A program made the translations under genes and the position numbers. This document shows, in pieces, positions 1-8,687 of a DNA stretch of 64,000 bases. A model generated the notes under the pieces. The model was given only the letters and a program-made list of their open reading frames with translations. It did not search any database and was not told where the DNA came from. The stretch spans positions 62,001 to 126,000 of the forward strand of contig NZ_QVTC01000014.1 of the NCBI RefSeq assembly GCF_003429085.1, in the 5' to 3' direction. The stretch's first letter is position 1. Each line of letters opens with the position of its first letter. The stretch is from Bacillus sp. V59.32b. GTDB taxonomy: Bacteria > Bacillota > Bacilli > Bacillales > DSM-1321.

Positions 1-597
1 GCTGGTGCCGCAAGAATCGGTAGGGTAGCGCGGGATTTATTTGGACGAGAGCCTGAGTGGGCGACCATTTCTTTTTACGGATCTTTCGCGAAAACCTTTA
101 AAGGGCACGGTACGGATGTGGCAATCGTTGGAGGATTGCTCGACTTCGACACATATGATGAGAGAATTAAAGAATCACTTGAAATTGCCAGAAGCAAAAA
201 AATAAAAATTAAGTTTATAGAAGAGGAAGCCATTACCAATCACCCCAATACGGCAAAAATAATCATGGGTGATAAAGGCGGCGAGATGGAATTAACGGGC
301 ATTTCCATTGGCGGAGGGAAAATCGAGATTATTGAATTGAACGGTTTTGTACTGAAGCTTTCCGGCCATCACCCGGCTATACTCGTGGTTCACAATGACC
401 GTTTTGGGGCCATAGCCAACGTTTCAAATATCTTGGCGAAACACCGAATAAATATCGGGCAAATGGACGTTTCTCGTAAAGAAAAAGGCAAGATGGCATT
501 GATGACCATTGAGGTAGACCAAAATATTGAAGAAGCGGTGCTCAGTGAAATTTCGGCCCTGCCAAACATTGTACAGGTAGCACGAATCTCGGATTGA
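1..597 (+). CDS. sdaAB: L-serine dehydratase, beta subunit (5' partial)
   Basis: With the alpha subunit encoded next, this converts L-serine to pyruvate and ammonia in the cytoplasm. The frame is already open at base 1, so the start lies outside the window; 198 codons are visible. The family is about 220 residues, so roughly 20 N-terminal residues are missing. The first visible residues (AGAARIGRVARDLFG) are typical of the family, and an ACT-type domain fills about the last 75 residues (from HPAILVVHNDRFG). A GTG at 118 is internal, not a start. The stop is 56 bases before sdaAA, in the usual Bacillales order. Confidence 0.95.
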   Translation, partial: AGAARIGRVARDLFGREPEWATISFYGSFAKTFKGHGTDVAIVGGLLDFDTYDERIKESLEIARSKKIKIKFIEEEAITNHPNTAKIIMGDKGGEMELTGISIGGGKIEIIELNGFVLKLSGHHPAILVVHNDRFGAIANVSNILAKHRINIGQMDVSRKEKGKMALMTIEVDQNIEEAVLSEISALPNIVQVARISD

Positions 598-653
598 TTC
601 ACTGAAAAAATATGAAAACGCATACAAAATCCATATCCAGAGGAGGAGAATGA

Positions 654-1538
654 ATGTTCCGCAATGTTGCTGAATTGGTAGAATTAGCAGAATCAAAGAA
701 TACTAAGATATCGCACATCATGATTGAGCAGGAAATGGAAGTGACAGGCAAAGCCCGTGAGGAAATCCTCCGTCAGATGGAAATAAATCTTGATGTGATG
801 GAACAAGCGGTTGAACGAGGACTTAAAGGCGTAAAGTCTCATTCCGGCCTGACCGGTGGAGATGCTGTCTTGCTTCAGGAATATATTAAAAAGGGGAATT
901 TCTTATCGGGGGAATTGCTTTTGGATGCAGTCAGCAAAGCAGTTGCCACTAATGAAGTGAACGCGGCGATGGGAACAATTTGTGCCACTCCTACAGCGGG
1001 TTCGGCGGGGGTTGTGCCCGGGACGTTATTTGCGGTACAACGGAAGCTCAATCCGACCCGTGAACAAAAAATAGAATTTCTATTTACGGCAGGCGCTTTT
1101 GGATTCGTGGTCGCAAACAATGCATCGATTTCCGGGGCTGCAGGCGGCTGTCAGGCTGAGGTAGGCTCTGCGGCTGGTATGGCGGCTGCGGCAATTGTTG
1201 AGATAGCCGGCGGCACTCCTTCGCAAAGCGCTGAGGCAATGGCGATCACTCTGAAGAATATGCTTGGCCTCGTATGTGATCCCGTAGCGGGCCTCGTAGA
1301 AGTTCCTTGCGTGAAGCGAAATGCGATGGGAGCGGCTAATGCGATGGTTGCCGCCGATATGGCGTTAGCGGGGATCACAAGCAGGATACCGTGTGATGAA
1401 GTGATTGGTGCCATGTTCAAGATCGGTCAATCAATGCCGTCCGCATTAAGAGAAACTGCGCAGGGAGGGTTGGCGGCAACACCTACAGGCCGTGAATTAG
1501 AAGCGAAAATATTCGGCTTGCCGCTCATGAAAAAGTGA
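654..1538 (+). CDS. sdaAA: L-serine dehydratase, alpha subunit (iron-sulfur)
   Basis: Catalytic subunit of the two-subunit L-serine ammonia-lyase, which uses an oxygen-sensitive [4Fe-4S] cluster. It has 294 residues, full length for the family. The motif CATPTAGSAG lies at about 110-119, and cysteines at 110, 166, 208 and 219 include the expected cluster ligands. The ATG at 654 follows AGGAGGAG at 641-648. The stop overlaps the GTG start of recG by four bases (GTGA), so the two are probably translationally coupled. Confidence 0.96.
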   Translation: MFRNVAELVELAESKNTKISHIMIEQEMEVTGKAREEILRQMEINLDVMEQAVERGLKGVKSHSGLTGGDAVLLQEYIKKGNFLSGELLLDAVSKAVATNEVNAAMGTICATPTAGSAGVVPGTLFAVQRKLNPTREQKIEFLFTAGAFGFVVANNASISGAAGGCQAEVGSAAGMAAAAIVEIAGGTPSQSAEAMAITLKNMLGLVCDPVAGLVEVPCVKRNAMGAANAMVAADMALAGITSRIPCDEVIGAMFKIGQSMPSALRETAQGGLAATPTGRELEAKIFGLPLMKK

Positions 1539-3583
1539 TAACAAATATACAGGATTCCGTAACAGCCATTAAAGGAATAGGCGATGAATCAGCGGCTGCG
1601 CTTCATGAAATGAGCATCTACACGATTGGGGATCTTATCGAGCATCTTCCATATCGTTACGAGGATTATCGCCTGAAAGACCTAGAAGAAACGGAGCATG
1701 ATGAAAGGGTCACCGTTGAAGGCAAAATTCACAGTCAGCCAACATTGGGGTATTTCGGAAGAAAGAAATCCCGGCTTACCTTTAAAGTGCTGGTCGGGCG
1801 TAATTTAATAACGGTAACGTATTTCAATCAGCCGTATTTAAAAAATAAGCTTAGCATCAATGACATTGTGACAGTAACAGGCAAATGGGACCGGCACCGC
1901 CAAACCATTAACGGAAGTGAATGCCAGATCGGTCCATACCGGAAAGAAAAAGAATTTGAACCTGTATACTCGACGAAGGGAAGCATTACAGTAAAAGGGC
2001 TGCGCCGCTTTATAGCCAATGCTTTTTCACAGTACGGGCAGGAAATTGAAGAAAATCTGCCCCAGCGGTTTTTGGATGAATATAAGCTGCCTTCTCGTAA
2101 GGATGCTTTGCGCGGCATGCATTTTCCTTTGTCTGAGAACGATGTGAAACACGCGCGCAGACGCTTCGTTTACGAGGAATTTTTATTTTTTCAGCTTAAG
2201 ATGCAGGCGATCCGAAAGGTTCAAAGAGAACAGTCAAAAGGAATCGAGCAGTCATATAAACTTGATTCTTTGAAGGGATTTATCGATTCCTTGCCTTTCC
2301 CGTTAACAAATGCCCAAAAAAGAGTGGTCAATGAAATAATGGCGGACATGAAATCTCCCTACAGGATGAACAGGCTGCTCCAGGGGGATGTAGGCTCCGG
2401 AAAGACTGTTGTGGCCGCAATTGCCCTGTTCGCTTCTGTCTCTGCGGGGTATCAAGGTGCGCTTATGGTGCCAACTGAAATTTTGGCAGAGCAGCATGCA
2501 GGCTCCCTTCATTCGATGCTTGAGCCTCCAGGGATTCGCACAGCACTTTTGACCAGTTCGGTCAAAGGGAAGAAACGCCGGGAGCTCCTGCAGGCTTTGC
2601 AGGATGGCGAAATTGATATTTTGATCGGAACCCATGCGCTAATCCAGGATGAAGTCAATTTCAATAATCTCGGATTGGTTATCACTGATGAACAGCATCG
2701 TTTTGGCGTAGAACAGAGGAGAGTGCTCCGCGAAAAAGGCGAGAATCCCGATGTGCTGTTCATGACGGCGACACCGATTCCTAGAACGCTTGCGATTACG
2801 GTTTTCGGAGAAATGGATGTTTCTGTTATCGATGAAATGCCTGCAGGGAGAAAAGCGATTGAAACATTCTGGGCCAAGCATGAGATGCTGGACAGAATCT
2901 TGAGCTTCGTAGAAAAAGAGCTTCGACAGGGAAGGCAGGCCTATGTCATCTGCCCGTTAATCGAAGAATCTGAGAAGCTCGACTTACAGAACGCGCTCGA
3001 TGTTCACGCCACATTTTCCCAATACTTTGGCGATCGCTTCCGCATAGGGCTGATGCATGGCCGGCTGCCTTCCGATGAAAAGGAGACGGTGATGAAGGAA
3101 TTTAGCCAAAATGAGTTGCAGGTTCTTGTCTCGACGACAGTTGTTGAAGTCGGTGTAAACGTACCGAATGCAACGATCATGGTCATCTATGATGCGGAGC
3201 GCTTCGGATTGGCTCAGCTTCATCAGCTTCGCGGCCGGGTAGGACGGGGCAGTGAGCAATCGTATTGTATTTTGCTCGCGGACCCAAAATCCGAGGTCGG
3301 CAAGGAACGGATGAAAATAATGACCGAAACGAATGATGGATTTATCGTTTCAGAAAAGGATTTGGAACTTCGGGGACCAGGGGACTTCTTCGGCAAGAAG
3401 CAGAGCGGCCTTCCTGAATTCAAAGTAGCCGACATGGTCCACGATTACCGGGCGCTTGAAGTCGCGAGAGATGACGCTGTAAAGCTCATAGCTTCAGAAA
3501 GCTTTTGGAAGGATCCGGAATATCTTCCGTTGCGGAATTACCTTGAAGAAACAGGCGTTTTAAATGGGGAAAAGCTAGACTGA
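1535..3583 (+). CDS. recG: ATP-dependent DNA helicase RecG
   Basis: Branch-migration helicase that remodels stalled replication forks and Holliday junctions. 682 residues, normal length. Seen in order: an N-terminal wedge/OB region (about 60-150, with GKWDRHRQTINGSECQIGP), Walker A GDVGSGKT at 284-291, the DEQH Walker B box at 385-388, and a helicase C domain with QLHQLRGRVGRG. The GTG start at 1535 lies inside the end of sdaAA; the first residues (ITNIQDSVTAIKGIG) fit known RecG N-termini. It is followed by about 420 bases of repeats before fapR, with no ordinary terminator. Confidence 0.97.
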   Translation: MITNIQDSVTAIKGIGDESAAALHEMSIYTIGDLIEHLPYRYEDYRLKDLEETEHDERVTVEGKIHSQPTLGYFGRKKSRLTFKVLVGRNLITVTYFNQPYLKNKLSINDIVTVTGKWDRHRQTINGSECQIGPYRKEKEFEPVYSTKGSITVKGLRRFIANAFSQYGQEIEENLPQRFLDEYKLPSRKDALRGMHFPLSENDVKHARRRFVYEEFLFFQLKMQAIRKVQREQSKGIEQSYKLDSLKGFIDSLPFPLTNAQKRVVNEIMADMKSPYRMNRLLQGDVGSGKTVVAAIALFASVSAGYQGALMVPTEILAEQHAGSLHSMLEPPGIRTALLTSSVKGKKRRELLQALQDGEIDILIGTHALIQDEVNFNNLGLVITDEQHRFGVEQRRVLREKGENPDVLFMTATPIPRTLAITVFGEMDVSVIDEMPAGRKAIETFWAKHEMLDRILSFVEKELRQGRQAYVICPLIEESEKLDLQNALDVHATFSQYFGDRFRIGLMHGRLPSDEKETVMKEFSQNELQVLVSTTVVEVGVNVPNATIMVIYDAERFGLAQLHQLRGRVGRGSEQSYCILLADPKSEVGKERMKIMTETNDGFIVSEKDLELRGPGDFFGKKQSGLPEFKVADMVHDYRALEVARDDAVKLIASESFWKDPEYLPLRNYLEETGVLNGEKLD

Positions 3584-3589
3584 TTTGAC

Positions 3590-3713
3590 CACGAAGTGGC
3601 AGCCCTTGTCGATGGTCCCTACTTGCAAGGCGCTTCCGCTTAGGCCCACACGATGTGGGTCATGAAGGCGAAGACATAAGGACGTGGTGCTCTTAGCCTT
3701 CGTTCCTTGATTT
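3590..3713 (+). repeat. Fragment of family A repeat plus hairpin submodule s1
   Basis: Directly after recG the sequence CAAGGCGCTTCCGCTT repeats the right end of the complete family A copy that follows. Next is a submodule with hairpin CCCAC-ACGAT-GTGGG (3645-3659) and a second structure with outer arms GAAGGC (3664-3669) and GCCTTC (3696-3701). Its inner hairpin is degenerate (loop region AAGGAC). It looks like a partial or decayed unit abutting copy A1. No coding potential is seen. Confidence 0.6.
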
Positions 3714-3716
3714 AGT

Positions 3717-3901
3717 GTTGTCTAGCTGCAGCGCCTAGCCGCTCGGGGTCATAAGCCAAACCGCTCCAGAGCTGCCACAGGATGTGGTGACGTCGGCGTT
3801 CGTCACAGGACGTGACGGAAATTAGCCGACGTTCCTTACTTGATTTCCTGCGCGATTCGTCTTATGCCTGTCGCGGCTGAGCAAGGCGCTTCCGCTTTTC
3901 T
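3717..3901 (+). repeat. Family A intergenic repeat, copy A1, with nested submodule s2
   Basis: Starts TTGTCTAGCTGCAGCGCC and ends GGCGCTTCCGCTTTTCT, matching the copies at 15352 and 20567. The arms GGTCATAAGCC and TCTTATGCCTG can pair into a long stem. Between them sits a submodule with hairpin CCAC-AGGAT-GTGG (3775-3787) and a nested one with outer arms CGTCGGC (3791-3797) and CGCCGAC-type partner GCCGACG (3825-3831). The inner hairpin is CGTCAC-AGGAC-GTGACG (3801-3817). It lies between recG and the fapR promoter, on the sense strand of recG, so it would be in the recG 3' untranslated region. Function is unknown. Confidence 0.75.
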
Positions 3902-3929
3902 TTATAGATTGCGAGATTACATTCCTATC

Positions 3930-3958
3930 TTGCAATCTGTTTTTAATATATATATACT
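3930..3958 (+). promoter_or_regulatory. Sigma-A promoter of the fapR operon
   Basis: The -35 TTGCAA (3930-3935) and -10 TATACT (3953-3958) are separated by exactly 17 bases. Transcription would start at about 3964-3966, inside the FapR operator and about 37 bases before the fapR ATG. Confidence 0.75.
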
Positions 3959-3961
3959 ACT

Positions 3962-3980
3962 ATTAGTACCTAGTCATAAT
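3962..3980 (+). promoter_or_regulatory. FapR operator
   Basis: ATTAGTACCTAGTCATAAT is an imperfect palindrome containing the TTAGTACCTRGT core known for FapR boxes in Bacillus. It covers the predicted transcription start, just downstream of the -10. FapR bound here should block its own operon, and malonyl-CoA should relieve this. The box is seen in the sequence; the regulation is known for the family. Confidence 0.85.
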
Positions 3981-4001
3981 ACTACGGATGGTGACCTTCA
4001 T

Positions 4002-4586
4002 ATGAAAAAAAATAAGAAGGAACGCCAGCTTCTGTTAATGGAAACGATTAATGAAAATCCGTTTATAACAGATGATGAGCTGGCTGGAAGATTCGCTGTG
4101 AGTGTCCAGACAGTCAGGCTTGATCGTCTGGAACTTTCGATTCCCGAGCTGCGGGAAAGAATCAAGACTGTCGCGGAAAAAAGATTCAGCGATGAAATAC
4201 GCGCACTTCCACTGGATGAAGTGATCGGGGAAGTAATCGATATAAATCTTGATGAGAACGCGATTTCTATATTAGATATAAAAAAAGAGCATGTATTTAA
4301 ACGGAATGGCATCGCCCGAGGTCATCATTTGTTTGCCCAGGCCAATTCCCTTGCTGTAGCTGTCATTGATGATCAGCTTGCCTTGACGGCTAAAGCTAAT
4401 ATTATATTTTCCCGGGCAGTGAGGGAGAATGAGAGAGTGGTCGCCAAAGCTAAAGTTTTAGAAACCGATCTGAATGCGGATCGCACCTCAGTGGAGGTAA
4501 ATAGTTTCGTAGGGAACGAACTGGTTTTCAAGGGTGAATTTGAAATGTTCCGATCCAATCAGCAGGAAAAGGATGAAGAAGAATGA
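4002..4586 (+). CDS. fapR: Fatty acid and phospholipid biosynthesis repressor FapR
   Basis: Malonyl-CoA-sensing repressor of fatty acid and phospholipid genes. 194 residues. An N-terminal helix-turn-helix (about 1-45, with [20 protein letters not shown]) precedes a hotdog-fold ligand domain with the conserved stretch [18 protein letters not shown]. The frame stays open upstream to 3840, but the ATG at 4002, after GGTGA at 3990-3994, matches known N-termini (MKKNKKERQ). It overlaps plsX by four bases. The operator over its promoter shows autoregulation together with plsX, fabD and fabG. Confidence 0.96.
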   Translation: MKKNKKERQLLLMETINENPFITDDELAGRFAVSVQTVRLDRLELSIPELRERIKTVAEKRFSDEIRALPLDEVIGEVIDINLDENAISILDIKKEHVFKRNGIARGHHLFAQANSLAVAVIDDQLALTAKANIIFSRAVRENERVVAKAKVLETDLNADRTSVEVNSFVGNELVFKGEFEMFRSNQQEKDEEE

Positions 4587-5566
4587 AAATAGCAATCGAT
4601 GCGATGGGCGGAGATAACGCGCCAAAGGAAGTCGTGCTTGGTGCATTGAAGGCTGTCAGGGAGTTTCCCGATATCGAAATTTTATTAGTTGGAAACGAGA
4701 CGGACATAAACAAGCATTTAACAAACGGTGAAAGAATATCCGTCCTACATACAGAAGAAAAAATATTAGCGACCGACGAACCGGTGCGCGCAGTTCGTCG
4801 TAAGAAAACAGCGTCCATGGTGCTTGCAGCCCAGCAGGTGGTGGATGGTGCAGCAGATGCTTGTATCTCTGCCGGAAACACGGGAGCGTTGATGGCATCC
4901 GGATTGTTTGTGATTGGACGCATTGAAGGGATAGAGCGTCCGGCACTTGCGCCAACGCTTCCAACCATTGATGGTAAAGGGTTTGTCCTTTTGGATGTCG
5001 GCGCAAATGCGGATGCGAAACCGGAGCATTTGCTGCAGTTTGCCATCATGGGCTCGATTTATGCTCAAAAGGTTAGAGGCATTGCTAACCCTCGTGTCGG
5101 ACTTCTGAATATCGGTACAGAAGAGAAGAAGGGGAATGAGCTTACTAAGCTCGCATTCGATCTTTTAAAAGAGGGAGATATTAATTTCGTCGGCAATGTG
5201 GAAGCGAGGGATTTATTAGAAGGCCCTGCGGACGTCGTCGTAACGGATGGTTTTACCGGAAATATGGTGTTGAAGACAATTGAGGGAACGGCTATGTCCG
5301 TTTTTTCCATGCTGAAAACGGCATTGATGAGCAATATGAAAAGCAAGCTTGCTGCCGGGATGTTGAAACCAGAATTAAGGGGCATTAAGAATCAAATGGA
5401 TTATTCTGAATATGGCGGAGCCGGATTATTCGGTTTGAAGGCGCCGGTCATCAAAGCTCACGGTTCTTCGGATGCCAACGCGTTTTTTAATGCGATCAGG
5501 CAGACGAGGGAAATGGTCCAGCATGATGTCATTAAGAATATTCGTTTAATGATTGAAAATCGATAA
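4583..5566 (+). CDS. plsX: Phosphate acyltransferase PlsX
   Basis: Peripheral membrane enzyme converting acyl-ACP and phosphate to acyl-phosphate, the donor used by PlsY in the first step of phosphatidic acid synthesis. 327 residues, normal length. The start [20 protein letters not shown] and the internal [13 protein letters not shown] are diagnostic. The ATG sits in the fapR stop (ATGA), and AAAAGGA lies about ten bases upstream. FapR-controlled through the shared promoter. Confidence 0.97.
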   Translation: MKIAIDAMGGDNAPKEVVLGALKAVREFPDIEILLVGNETDINKHLTNGERISVLHTEEKILATDEPVRAVRRKKTASMVLAAQQVVDGAADACISAGNTGALMASGLFVIGRIEGIERPALAPTLPTIDGKGFVLLDVGANADAKPEHLLQFAIMGSIYAQKVRGIANPRVGLLNIGTEEKKGNELTKLAFDLLKEGDINFVGNVEARDLLEGPADVVVTDGFTGNMVLKTIEGTAMSVFSMLKTALMSNMKSKLAAGMLKPELRGIKNQMDYSEYGGAGLFGLKAPVIKAHGSSDANAFFNAIRQTREMVQHDVIKNIRLMIENR

Positions 5567-5591
5567 CCTTATCAAGATAGGAAGTGTGCAA

Positions 5592-6545
5592 ATGGGAAAG
5601 ATTGCTTTTGTATTTCCGGGGCAGGGTTCGCAGACGGTTGGAATGGGCAAAGATTTGTTTGATAAGTCTGATGTGGCAGCAGAGGCTTTTCAAGCTGCGG
5701 ATCGGAAATTAGGTTTTTCGCTATCACAATTAATCTTTAACGGACCTAAAGAAACATTAACGTTAACTACAAACGCACAGCCTGCCTTACTTACGACAAG
5801 CTATGTTTTTTATCAGGCGCTGGACTCAGCAGGCATTAAGCCTGATTATACGGCAGGGCACAGTCTGGGAGAATACTCTGCATTAGTCGCTTCCGGTGCG
5901 TTAAGTTTTGATGATGCTGTCTATACTGTCAGAAAGCGCGGCGAGTTCATGGAAGAGGCCGTGCCGAACGGACAGGGCTCGATGGCGGCGATTCTTGGGA
6001 TGGAACGTGAACCTTTAATCGGGATTACCGAAGAAGTTTCTTCCGGAGGAAAACCTGTGCAGCTAGCCAATATTAATTGTCCGGGACAGATTGTCATTTC
6101 CGGCAGCACTGAAGGCGTACTGGCGGCATGCGAACTCGCCAAGGAAAAAGGGGCAAAACGAGCAATTCCATTAGAAGTGAGCGGTCCTTTTCATTCTTCA
6201 TTAATGAAACCAGCTGCTTCCCGCTTTGAGAAGACATTGGAAGAAGTTGCGATTAGGGAAGCCGCCATTCCAGTGATTTCGAATGTAACCGCAGAGCCGA
6301 TCCATATACCTGAAGAAATAAAAGAAAAACTTTTGGAGCAGCTATATTCGCCGGTGTTATGGGAGGACAGTGTGAGAACATTGCTTTCGCTCGGCGTTGA
6401 TACGTTTGTTGAAGTAGGTCCCGGAAAAGTGCTAAGCGGGCTGATTAAAAAGATAGATCGTTCTGCTGTTATTTTTTCAGTGAATGACGAGGAAAGCCTG
6501 GTAAAAACCATTGAATCATTAAGAGGGGTGGATACGGATGCTTAA
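5592..6545 (+). CDS. fabD: Malonyl-CoA:ACP transacylase FabD
   Basis: Transfers malonyl groups from CoA to acyl carrier protein to supply type II fatty acid synthesis. 317 residues. Nucleophile Ser91 in GHSLG (89-93), catalytic His201 in GPFH, and the N-terminal FPGQGSQ motif are present. An ATG at 5592 preceded by AGGAAG (5579-5584) is preferred over an in-frame ATG at 5553, which lies inside plsX and has no ribosome site. It overlaps fabG by eight bases. Confidence 0.96.
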   Translation: MGKIAFVFPGQGSQTVGMGKDLFDKSDVAAEAFQAADRKLGFSLSQLIFNGPKETLTLTTNAQPALLTTSYVFYQALDSAGIKPDYTAGHSLGEYSALVASGALSFDDAVYTVRKRGEFMEEAVPNGQGSMAAILGMEREPLIGITEEVSSGGKPVQLANINCPGQIVISGSTEGVLAACELAKEKGAKRAIPLEVSGPFHSSLMKPAASRFEKTLEEVAIREAAIPVISNVTAEPIHIPEEIKEKLLEQLYSPVLWEDSVRTLLSLGVDTFVEVGPGKVLSGLIKKIDRSAVIFSVNDEESLVKTIESLRGVDTDA

Positions 6546-7278
6546 AGGAAAAGCAGCACTTGTTACCGGCGCATCGCGGGGGATCGGTAAAGAAATCGCA
6601 TTGGAGCTTGCAAGACAAGGCGCAAGCGTCGCCGTCAATTATTCAGGTAGCGCGGCCAAAGCGATTGAGGTTGTTGATGAGATCAAAGCAATGGGAAGGG
6701 AAGCGTTCGCTGTCCAATGCAATGTTGCCGATTCTGAATCTGTTACGGAAATGATAAAAAACGTGATTGATCAATTCGGCTCACTGGATATACTCGTCAA
6801 CAACGCCGGGATTACCCGTGATAATCTTCTTATGAGGATGAAGGAAGAAGAATGGGATGCTGTCATCAACACGAACTTAAAAGGCGTTTTCCTTTGCACC
6901 AAAGCTGCTACCCGCCAAATGATGAAGCAAAGGAGCGGCAGAATCATTAACATCGCCTCCATCGTCGGCATCAGTGGCAATCCGGGGCAGGCTAACTATG
7001 TCGCGGCCAAGGCGGGAGTGATCGGCCTGACGAAAACTACGGCAAAAGAGCTTGCCACAAGGGGAATAACCGTAAATGCCGTTGCACCTGGGTTTATTTC
7101 CACCGATATGACGGACAAGCTTACTGTAGAAGTTCGCGAGGCGATGCTGCAGCAAATCCCGCTCGCCCGTTTCGGAGACCCTAAGGATATTGCCGGTGTC
7201 ACTGTCTTTCTTGCCTCCGAGGCTGGCTCCTATATGACTGGCCAGACGCTTCATGTGGATGGCGGAATGGTTATGTAG
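6538..7278 (+). CDS. fabG: 3-oxoacyl-ACP reductase FabG
   Basis: NADPH-dependent short-chain dehydrogenase reducing 3-oxoacyl-ACP in each elongation cycle. 246 residues. Cofactor motif GASRGIG (11-17), NNAG (88-91), and the catalytic Ser141, Tyr154 and Lys158 (YVAAK) are intact. The C-terminal [11 protein letters not shown] is typical. The start lies within fabD, which argues for coupling. The acpP ribosome site follows about 55 bases after the stop. Confidence 0.97.
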   Translation: MLKGKAALVTGASRGIGKEIALELARQGASVAVNYSGSAAKAIEVVDEIKAMGREAFAVQCNVADSESVTEMIKNVIDQFGSLDILVNNAGITRDNLLMRMKEEEWDAVINTNLKGVFLCTKAATRQMMKQRSGRIINIASIVGISGNPGQANYVAAKAGVIGLTKTTAKELATRGITVNAVAPGFISTDMTDKLTVEVREAMLQQIPLARFGDPKDIAGVTVFLASEAGSYMTGQTLHVDGGMVM

Positions 7279-7348
7279 CGTTCCAGTTAACAATATATTT
7301 ATTAATTTCGGGAAATACACTATAATGGCTTGAGGGGAGGTGAATGCA

Positions 7349-7582
7349 GTGGCAGATGTACTAGAGCGTGTAACAAAAATCGTCGTGGACAGATTAGGTG
7401 TCGAAGAATCAGAAGTAAAACCTGAAGCTTCGTTCAAAGAAGATCTAGGTGCCGATTCCCTTGATGTAGTTGAACTTGTTATGGAACTTGAAGACGAGTT
7501 TGGGATGGAAATTTCAGATGATGATGCTGAAAAGATCGCCACAGTTGGTGATGCTGTGAATTACATACAAAGCACTATGTAA
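7349..7582 (+). CDS. acpP: Acyl carrier protein
   Basis: Small acidic carrier that holds growing acyl chains on a 4'-phosphopantetheine arm. 77 residues, exact family length. The attachment serine is Ser37 in GADSLD. The GTG at 7349 gives the conserved start [11 protein letters not shown] and lies six bases after GGAGGTG (7336-7342). A GTG at 7340 falls inside that ribosome site and is rejected. A hairpin follows at 7602. Called acpA in B. subtilis. Confidence 0.96.
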   Translation: MADVLERVTKIVVDRLGVEESEVKPEASFKEDLGADSLDVVELVMELEDEFGMEISDDDAEKIATVGDAVNYIQSTM

Positions 7583-7601
7583 TTAAATGCATTCAAAGCT
7601 T

Positions 7602-7628
7602 AAAGCTCCGTTTTTTAAACGGGGCTTT
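7602..7628 (+). terminator. Hairpin after acpP, weak terminator
   Basis: AAAGCTCCGTTT (7602-7613) pairs with AAACGGGGCTTT (7617-7628), with one G-T pair. The tail is CTCTT rather than a long T run, so termination may be partial and let transcripts continue into rnc. Confidence 0.6.
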
Positions 7629-7643
7629 CTCTTATACCGACAT

Positions 7644-7671
7644 TTGGTTATGATAGTACTAGGCTTATATA
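7644..7671 (+). promoter_or_regulatory. Possible weak promoter of rnc
   Basis: TTGGTT (7644-7649) and TATATA (7666-7671) are spaced by 16 bases, just after the acpP hairpin and about 35 bases before the rnc ATG. The match is moderate. Confidence 0.3.
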
Positions 7672-7705
7672 GGCCGATGATTTTTAGAAATGTACGGAGG
7701 GTACA

Positions 7706-8446
7706 ATGTTTAGGAATGGAAATAATCGCAGGCAAGGGAATCCAGAAAATAAATTTAAGCAATTTCAGGAAAAAGTCGGTTTTCAGTTTCATGATGAGAA
7801 ATTGCTAAAGCAAGCATTTACCCATTCATCTTATGTGAATGAGCATCGCCGTAAGCCTTACGAGGATAATGAAAGGCTTGAATTTTTAGGAGACGCAGTT
7901 CTAGAGCTTACCATTTCTAATTTCTTATTTAACAAATATCCGTTGATGAGTGAGGGAGAGTTAACAAAACTCCGAGCAGCTATCGTCTGCGAACCTTCGC
8001 TTGTTTCCTTTGCGAACTCACTGTCCTTCGGGGAATTGGTTTTGCTTGGAAAAGGCGAGGAAATGACGGGCGGAAGGGCGCGTCCTGCCTTGCTCGCTGA
8101 CGTTTTCGAAGCCTTCATCGGGGCTTTATATTTGGATTTGGGTCTGGACGCAGTTGTCCAGTTTTTGCAAAATGTTGTCTTTCCTAAAATAAATGAGGGT
8201 GCTTTTTCTCATGTGATGGATTATAAAAGCCAATTACAGGAATTGGTTCAAAGAGAGGGTACCGGTGTTCTGGAGTATAAGATTCTTCAGGAAAAAGGCC
8301 CGGCACATAATCGGGAATTCGTCTCGACTGTCTCTTTAAACGAGGAAATAATGGGGACCGGCACGGGCAGGTCCAAAAAGGAAGCAGAACAACATGCGGC
8401 ACAGCACGCGCTGACTTCCATTAAAGAAAAAAGAAACATACAGTAA
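7706..8446 (+). CDS. rnc: Ribonuclease III
   Basis: Double-strand-specific endoribonuclease that processes rRNA precursors and the scRNA of the signal recognition particle in Bacillus. 246 residues. The signature [12 protein letters not shown] (55-66) carries catalytic carboxylates, and a double-stranded-RNA-binding domain occupies about the last 70 residues ([11 protein letters not shown] to the end). ATG at 7706 follows CGGAGGGT. Its neighbours smc, ftsY and ffh are the usual Bacillus context. Confidence 0.97.
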   Translation: MFRNGNNRRQGNPENKFKQFQEKVGFQFHDEKLLKQAFTHSSYVNEHRRKPYEDNERLEFLGDAVLELTISNFLFNKYPLMSEGELTKLRAAIVCEPSLVSFANSLSFGELVLLGKGEEMTGGRARPALLADVFEAFIGALYLDLGLDAVVQFLQNVVFPKINEGAFSHVMDYKSQLQELVQREGTGVLEYKILQEKGPAHNREFVSTVSLNEEIMGTGTGRSKKEAEQHAAQHALTSIKEKRNIQ

Positions 8447-8458
8447 CAGCTATATAAG

Positions 8459-8620
8459 TTGATGCTGACCAACATCTTTGGTTCATTCATGTGAAACTTA
8501 TGTTTCACATGCCTTTCAGCAAAGCTGAAAGGTTGCTTCAACTGCATAGGTCCAAGAGAAAGTCAGCTTTCTCTTGACCTATGCAATTGGAGCTTAAATG
8601 AGCCAAAAATCAACAATATT
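8459..8620 (+). repeat. Family B multi-hairpin element, copy B1
   Basis: Lies between rnc and smc. Three hairpins follow one another: ATGTGAAAC/GTTTCACAT (8489-8510), CCTTTCAGC-AAA-GCTGAAAGG (8512-8532), and a long one of about 25 pairs with outer arms at 8535-8552 and 8576-8593 (core AACTGCATAGGTC). The left edge (CTTTGGTTCATT) and right edge (AATGAGCCAAAAATC) form imperfect terminal inverted repeats. The same parts recur in reverse order and strand at 16246-16565. It looks like a mobile or structured intergenic repeat; function is unknown. Confidence 0.75.
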
Positions 8621-8687
8621 ATTCATCAATTCATCAACCTTTAATTCAACTTATATATGTACGAAGCTAGAAGAAAGGGGAAGAGTA

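Noticed and set aside
1-597. sdaAB as a truncated or broken gene
   Set aside because: The frame is intact to base 1; truncation is caused by the window edge.
3840-4001. Extended start of fapR
   Set aside because: The extension would read through a repeat, the promoter and the FapR operator; the conserved start is 4002.
7321-7326. TATAAT before acpP as a promoter
   Set aside because: No -35 at proper distance, and the start would fall in the ribosome site.
6877-7542. Minus-strand ORF of 221 codons over fabG and acpP
   Set aside because: It spans two conserved genes and their gap; serine-rich shadow sequence only.
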